Positions 60,423 to 64,000 of a stretch of 64,000 nt of DNA are shown one piece after another. The notes under the pieces were generated by a model. That model was not told the origin of the DNA and ran no database searches. It worked only from the letters and a program-made list of their open reading frames with translations. Position 1 is the first letter of the stretch. Each line of letters starts with the position of its first letter. The translations under genes and the position numbers were made by a program. The DNA comes from Pseudomonadota bacterium (GTDB taxonomy: Bacteria > Pseudomonadota > Gammaproteobacteria > Burkholderiales > Burkholderiaceae_C), in assembly GCA_020161065.1 (NCBI GenBank), contig JAIUPH010000009.1:180760-244759 (forward strand), given 5' to 3'.

Positions 60423-61994
60423 CTAACTCAATATTGTTCGGTTAGTTGAGGAACCCATTCGGATTCGAAGGCGACCAAGATTTTGGCCGATTGGTTCTGG
60501 TCCGAGGCACGCAAGACCGCGATTCGAGGGGCATCGGCGTCGAGTCGATCGGCACCCGTGTCGGGGCGCTGCGATCGTGAGGAGCGTATTGCGAGTTCCG
60601 TCGCTTGACCATGCGCGGCGAGCGCTTGCCCAGCGTTCTCGTGGCGCGGATGCAGGCGCTGGCTGCAAGGAGTTCATGGAACCAGCGGCGCCTGCGTTTG
60701 GGCCGCTCTGGGGGGAAAGGCCCCGGAGCGGGGCTGTGTGCGTCGCAACAGTTCGACATGCCCCTTGAAGGACAACTCGGCGTGCGACAGCCGATGTCGC
60801 GTCGCACTCTGGTGCAGCAGCCAGCGCACGGCGTAGTGAGCCAGCACCCAGCCATAAAACTCCTGTCGAACCAGCTCCGGTGTCTTGCTTCGCAGCACGC
60901 GCCGGCTCTGACGCAGATGGGTCTTGAGTTCGTCGAAGACGGCCTCGATCTCCCAGCGCTGGTGGTACAGCGCGGCCAACTCCAAGGCCGGCGCCTCGTT
61001 CGGATCGAGCAGCGTGGTGAGCAAGCGGTAGCGCCGCTGAGCATCATCGGCGCCCGGCATCGCGTACTCGATCACGCGCACGACGATGCCTTGCTCGGCA
61101 GCGCGGGCCCGGCCAACGCCAGCGGGAGCCAGTACGCTGAGATACGTGCCGTCGTCGAGCAGCGTTTGCACCGGCAGTTGCCGCGTGTCCGAGCAGCGCC
61201 ACAGCAAATCAGCGCCGGTGGCCCGCGCCTGTTGCCAGTGCTCGAAGCCGTTGAAGCCGCGGTCGGCCAAACACAGCATGCCTGGCCCCAGGTGCGCCAG
61301 CAACGGCACGCAAAGCTCCCATTCGCCAACCCGATACGCTGCGATGTTGGCGCCCAGGATGGCATGCGTCGCACACTCCACCAAAACCGCACATCGCGCC
61401 TGCGGATAGCCGGCGTGGCCGGCCACGCTGGTTCGGCTGCCGGGGTAGCCAAACGTGGCTGCGTTGTCAGCCTCGTCGGGCAATTCGAAACTGCTGCCGT
61501 CGATGGCCACCAGCCGGCGCCCGGCATAGAACGCATCCGCATGCGTGCGCTCCTGGGCCAGCGGCACACAGCACACGCGCACGAGGTCGGCCAACGGCGC
61601 AGCGCCGATCCGACTGCGCAACTCACTGATCGAAGACTTCGCCACCAGCGCCGGCTCGGCAGCGCCGCTGGACCAAGCCAGGCCTTGGGCGACCACGGCG
61701 AACACCTCTTCGTAGGCAGCCTCCGGGTACAGGCTCAAGGCCAGGCAGTAGTACACCCCGGCTACCGCCGGGAAGCTGCGCACCCGCCGGGTGTTGCAGC
61801 CGTGCGCGTCCAGCACTGCATGCACCGCCTCCGGCGGAATCACCCGCGCGAGCAAGCTCGCCGAAAGGTAGTCGCTCAACCGAGCGCCCGCCCCAAAGCA
61901 CCGCCTTGGTTCTTGCCATGCAAGCCGCCTGCCGTCGAGTTGCGACAACGGCGATTGTGCACCAGAATCATCTAAGCGAACAGTATTGGCTTAG
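60423..61994. mobile_element. IS4-family insertion sequence with imperfect terminal inverted repeats
   Basis: A 1572-bp element. Its ends, 60423-60449 and 61968-61994, match in inverted orientation at about 22 of 27 positions; shared cores are CTAA, CAATA, TGTTCG, TTAG and TGA. The transposase is inside on the minus strand and its extended reading frame stops within the left repeat. No target-site duplication is visible in the flanks, so the insertion is old or adjoining DNA was lost. Confidence 0.72.
60442..61948 (-). pseudogene. IS4-family transposase, frameshifted near the C-terminus
   Basis: The main frame (61948 to 60674, 424 residues) has the DDE triad: Asp in VAIDGSSFEL, Asp in CLADRGFNGF and Glu in LYHQRWEIEAVFDELK. 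The frame ends early as QTQAPLVP. The neighbouring frame continues with the expected IS4 C-terminus (RRRWFHELLAA, then SPRMVKRRNSQY) to a stop at 60442. A run of six C on the minus strand (about 60711-60716) marks the switch; removing one C joins both parts. Thus a one-base insertion, or possibly slippage, breaks an otherwise complete transposase. Confidence 0.75.
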
Positions 61995-62038
61995 GCGCAC
62001 TCGTTGTGCACAGCCGCTGGTTGTTCTGAAGACGAACC

Positions 62039-62710
62039 TTACTCCTCGACCTCTTCACAATCCAGCGCAACAAAGTCGTCACTTCTATTTCGCCGTGCCT
62101 GCGAGCGTTGGCATGATTCCTCGCTTGAGAATACCATCGATTTTCTCCACGTATTGCTGTCGACGCGCGAGTATTCATACTGCCATCTACCGCGACGAGA
62201 AGAAGGCGAGCCCCCACCACTGGACTGGAGCTGAAAGCCTGCACAATTAGCCGCTGCGTTTGCCCGCTCATTACCAGTCGGATACGCGCCCTGTGATGCC
62301 GCACCCATACTGGCAAACTGCGCTATAGTTCGACGCAGATCGTCCAAATCTACGGCCCGAGCCAGCGCAGCTGCTGCCCAGCAGTCGGCCTCAAGCTCCT
62401 GTGCCCGCGTCGCCCAGTACGTCATGTTTCGAAACCACATTCCCATGGGCAACGAATGCCCCAACATGTGATGCCCACATTCGTGCGCTAGCGCGAACTT
62501 TCGTGAGGTCGTCCAATTTCCCATAACCGCTGGATCGACATAGATTACCGGCCGACCGAACTGGTCTCTCGCTGCTACCGCGTTCTGTGGAGTGGGCATG
62601 ACAACAACGGGTACTCCACAAAGCTCAGCGAATCCAGCGAACATCTGCGCACGCGCTGTGCCATGAGCGAGGAGACCGCTCAGGCAGAACATGATAAGCA
62701 GTGCTTTCAT
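62039..62710 (-). CDS. Exported zinc metallopeptidase-like protein
   Basis: A 223-residue protein with a signal peptide ending TARAQ. HECGHHMLGH is an HExxH-type zinc site at about residue 75, and the third ligand is probably the Glu in AQELEADCWAA some 30 residues later, as in M48-like gluzincins. A Ser/Gly-rich linker leads to a C-terminal region with two Cys (about 175-223). It would act in the periplasm. The start at 62710 puts GGAG six bases upstream. It lies 33 bp downstream of the DUF4019-like gene. Confidence 0.75.
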   Translation of the reverse strand: MKALLIMFCLSGLLAHGTARAQMFAGFAELCGVPVVVMPTPQNAVAARDQFGRPVIYVDPAVMGNWTTSRKFALAHECGHHMLGHSLPMGMWFRNMTYWATRAQELEADCWAAAALARAVDLDDLRRTIAQFASMGAASQGAYPTGNERANAAANCAGFQLQSSGGGSPSSRRGRWQYEYSRVDSNTWRKSMVFSSEESCQRSQARRNRSDDFVALDCEEVEE

Positions 62711-62742
62711 CATCAACTCCGACAGTATTCAAGGTGATCGCA

Positions 62743-63558
62743 TTAACGGGCCTGCGTTACAGTCGCAGGGTCAAAAGGAACGAGAGCGCCTTGCTCATTT
62801 CGAGAGGCAATCGCGAACCCAAATACCTTCCATTCGTTTCGTTCTCCGATTACTGTGACATTCATGTAAAGCGGTTTGGAAAACTGCTCGAAGCTTGTCT
62901 CGTACATGTTGTACTGATAGCGTCCAACAGGCGCCCCGGGAGGGGACTGAGCAAAGGCTGTGCTCGAGAACTTTCGCTCGCGGACTTTGCCCAACGGCTT
63001 CATGTACTGATTGGTGACCTGAGCGAACTGGTCATAGGTGTACTGACTTTGAAATCGGGCGGAGGTTTGGTCGTATGCAGCACGCAAGTCTCCAGCGTCC
63101 ATCGATTTAAACCACTTCTCAATCACCGGCTGCGCATTAGTTGATATCTCTTCGGGCTCCTTTAGCACCGGGGAGAGCGCTGCTGGCGCGCCGAAATAGA
63201 CCACCAAGAACATGCCCAGGGCGCCACTAGCGCTAATTGCCTTGCTCCGTATCTCAAGTAACCCCGGCAGTATTGCGCCGATTCCTGCCGCGGCAAGAGA
63301 CAGCACAATCCTGAAGACGGTGTATTGATAGGGAGTTGGATCAGGCTTGAAAAGGGCGGTTGTGAAAACGGTCGTCAGAAAAACGAGTCCGAAGCTAAAT
63401 GCAGCAATTAGCTCCCATGGGCGGCGACGCGCTCTTCGAGATGGAACGGACACAGGATCAGCGGCATGATTGTCCACGCGTCTCTCCGTTGTTGAATTGA
63501 TGTGCGGGTTTTCGACAGTCAACTCCTTGAAGGATGCTAGGGTGTAGCCGAGATGCAC
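62743..63558 (-). CDS. Membrane protein with DUF4019-like domain
   Basis: A 271-residue protein. A basic cytoplasmic N-terminus is followed by three hydrophobic segments (about 50-70, 80-100 and 108-128). The remaining part, from VIEKWFKSMDAGDLRAAYDQTSARFQ, looks like a DUF4019 domain (NTF2-like), probably periplasmic. The GTG at 63558 has GAGGA upstream, but this site is buried in a hairpin. It is probably the first gene of a two-gene unit with the metallopeptidase. Confidence 0.7.
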   Translation of the reverse strand: MHLGYTLASFKELTVENPHINSTTERRVDNHAADPVSVPSRRARRRPWELIAAFSFGLVFLTTVFTTALFKPDPTPYQYTVFRIVLSLAAAGIGAILPGLLEIRSKAISASGALGMFLVVYFGAPAALSPVLKEPEEISTNAQPVIEKWFKSMDAGDLRAAYDQTSARFQSQYTYDQFAQVTNQYMKPLGKVRERKFSSTAFAQSPPGAPVGRYQYNMYETSFEQFSKPLYMNVTVIGERNEWKVFGFAIASRNEQGALVPFDPATVTQAR

Positions 63559-63560
63559 TC

Positions 63561-63578
63561 ATCCTCAAAGCTGAGGAT
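63561..63578 (-). promoter_or_regulatory. Hairpin that covers the ribosome site of the DUF4019-like gene
   Basis: ATCCTCA (63561-63567) and TGAGGAT (63572-63578) form a 7-bp stem with a 4-nt loop. On the transcript the GAGGA before the GTG at 63558 lies in the 3' arm, so folding would hide it. This could keep basal translation low or respond to temperature or a protein. Confidence 0.45.
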
Positions 63579-63687
63579 ACCTGCGGCGAGAGCGTGCCCG
63601 TGCCGTTAGAACTTGCTCCCGATGCAGGCGGTGACCATGCCTTGGGCCTCGCGCGGACGGATCCCTGTGCTGCCTAATCTTACTGTG

Positions 63688-64000
63688 TCACAAGAGCAGG
63701 TTTGCGCTTGCTCTGCCGCAGCAGGGGCACTGCCCGAGGCGGGCGATCAGTGCGTAGCTGAGCCGGTGCCGCAGCGTCGTGATCGAGTTGTCCACGTGTC
63801 GCGGCCCGCGCAGGACTGCCGCGGGGGACGTAATCCTCGGGAAGAGCAGGCACTTGGCGTTCAATGAAGTTTTTTTTGCTGCCGACGGGTTTGTCTGCAA
63901 TGAGTCGCTCCGCCATCAGGAACCCGTAGGCTGCAATGCTCAGACTGCCATGGTGGTGGAACCCACGCCAGCCGCGCCCTTCGTAGTGCCCGAGCCCGAA
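63688..64000 (-). pseudogene. IS701-family transposase, C-terminal part, frameshifted and cut by the right edge
   Basis: From the edge, the minus strand reads LGHYEGRGWRGFHHHGSLSI then AAYGFLMAER and PEDYVPRGSP, the end of an SRSO17/IS701 DDE transposase. The usual last block (RHVDNSITTLRHRL, then LGQCPCCGR) is in the next frame and stops at 63688, while the first frame runs to 63680. The frames cross at about 63790-63810, so a one-base deletion is likely. An A8 run on the minus strand (63870-63877) is a further weak point. Confidence 0.7.

Overview
The window is GC-rich DNA from an aerobic betaproteobacterium, most likely order Burkholderiales (Comamonadaceae or the Rubrivivax/Leptothrix group). 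This rests on extreme third-position GC, a periplasmic Bug-type receptor, TRAP transporters, a LivM-LivG fusion, a Burkholderia-type phosphonate regulator and a CoA-dependent aromatic operon. The species cannot be named from the sequence. No tRNA, rRNA or CRISPR array was seen.

Layout. (1) 1-4908, minus: a CoA-ester aromatic operon (aminobenzoyl-CoA/salicylyl-CoA monooxygenase-reductase fusion, enoyl-CoA hydratase-like protein, acyl-CoA dehydrogenase, RidA, start of a fifth gene). A 19-bp palindrome overlaps the -35 box of its promoter. (2) 5089-7234, minus: a GNAT acetyltransferase and a Na/Pi cotransporter with a PhoU-like tail. (3) 7284-19482: a complete 2-aminoethylphosphonate locus. On the minus strand lie phnY, pbfA, phnA, a GntR regulator, a 2-hydroxyacid dehydrogenase and an EamA permease. 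On the plus strand lie a three-gene ABC importer and phnW. A shared operator-like motif occurs before the regulator and between the two divergent arms. (4) 19567-20943: a type III glutamine synthetase behind nested inverted repeats.

(5) 20957-35034, minus: a run of about 14 kb of same-strand genes. It holds an aldehyde dehydrogenase of the alpha-ketoglutarate semialdehyde type, an EamA permease, an FAD-linked 2-hydroxyacid oxidase, LivF/LivMG/LivH, DhaL/DhaK, a TRAP PMQ set, an orphan Bug receptor and a DapA-family aldolase/dehydratase. A GntR/FCD regulator faces it at 35229. (6) 35981-43466, minus: a second, partly paralogous module with a LivK-type receptor, an FAD oxidoreductase, TRAP P-M-Q-P and a second DapA-family enzyme, followed upstream by an IclR regulator. 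The two modules look like scavenging systems for small hydroxy- or keto-acids. (7) 44631-49266, plus: iron-type alcohol dehydrogenase, PuuD-like gamma-glutamyl hydrolase, aldehyde dehydrogenase, HAD phosphatase and GST-like protein, overlapping or tightly spaced.

(8) 49640-59416: ordinary chromosomal genes (secreted nuclease, Lhr-type helicase, Uma2, nitronate monooxygenase, transglutaminase-like protein, DUF429, ReAV-type asparaginase, 7TM diguanylate cyclase). (9) 59541-64000: an AT-richer accessory tail with a ClpP-like exported protein, an IS4-family element whose transposase carries a one-base frameshift, an exported HExxH metallopeptidase, a DUF4019-like membrane protein, and the end of an IS701-family transposase broken by a frameshift at the right edge.

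How the parts work together: the phosphonate locus imports 2-aminoethylphosphonate and its hydroxylated form and releases acetate and phosphate; the adjacent Na/Pi cotransporter could balance phosphate. The two TRAP/Liv modules feed DapA-family enzymes and semialdehyde or FAD dehydrogenases. Functions are inferred from recognisable families; substrates of the TRAP, Liv and DapA proteins are not known.
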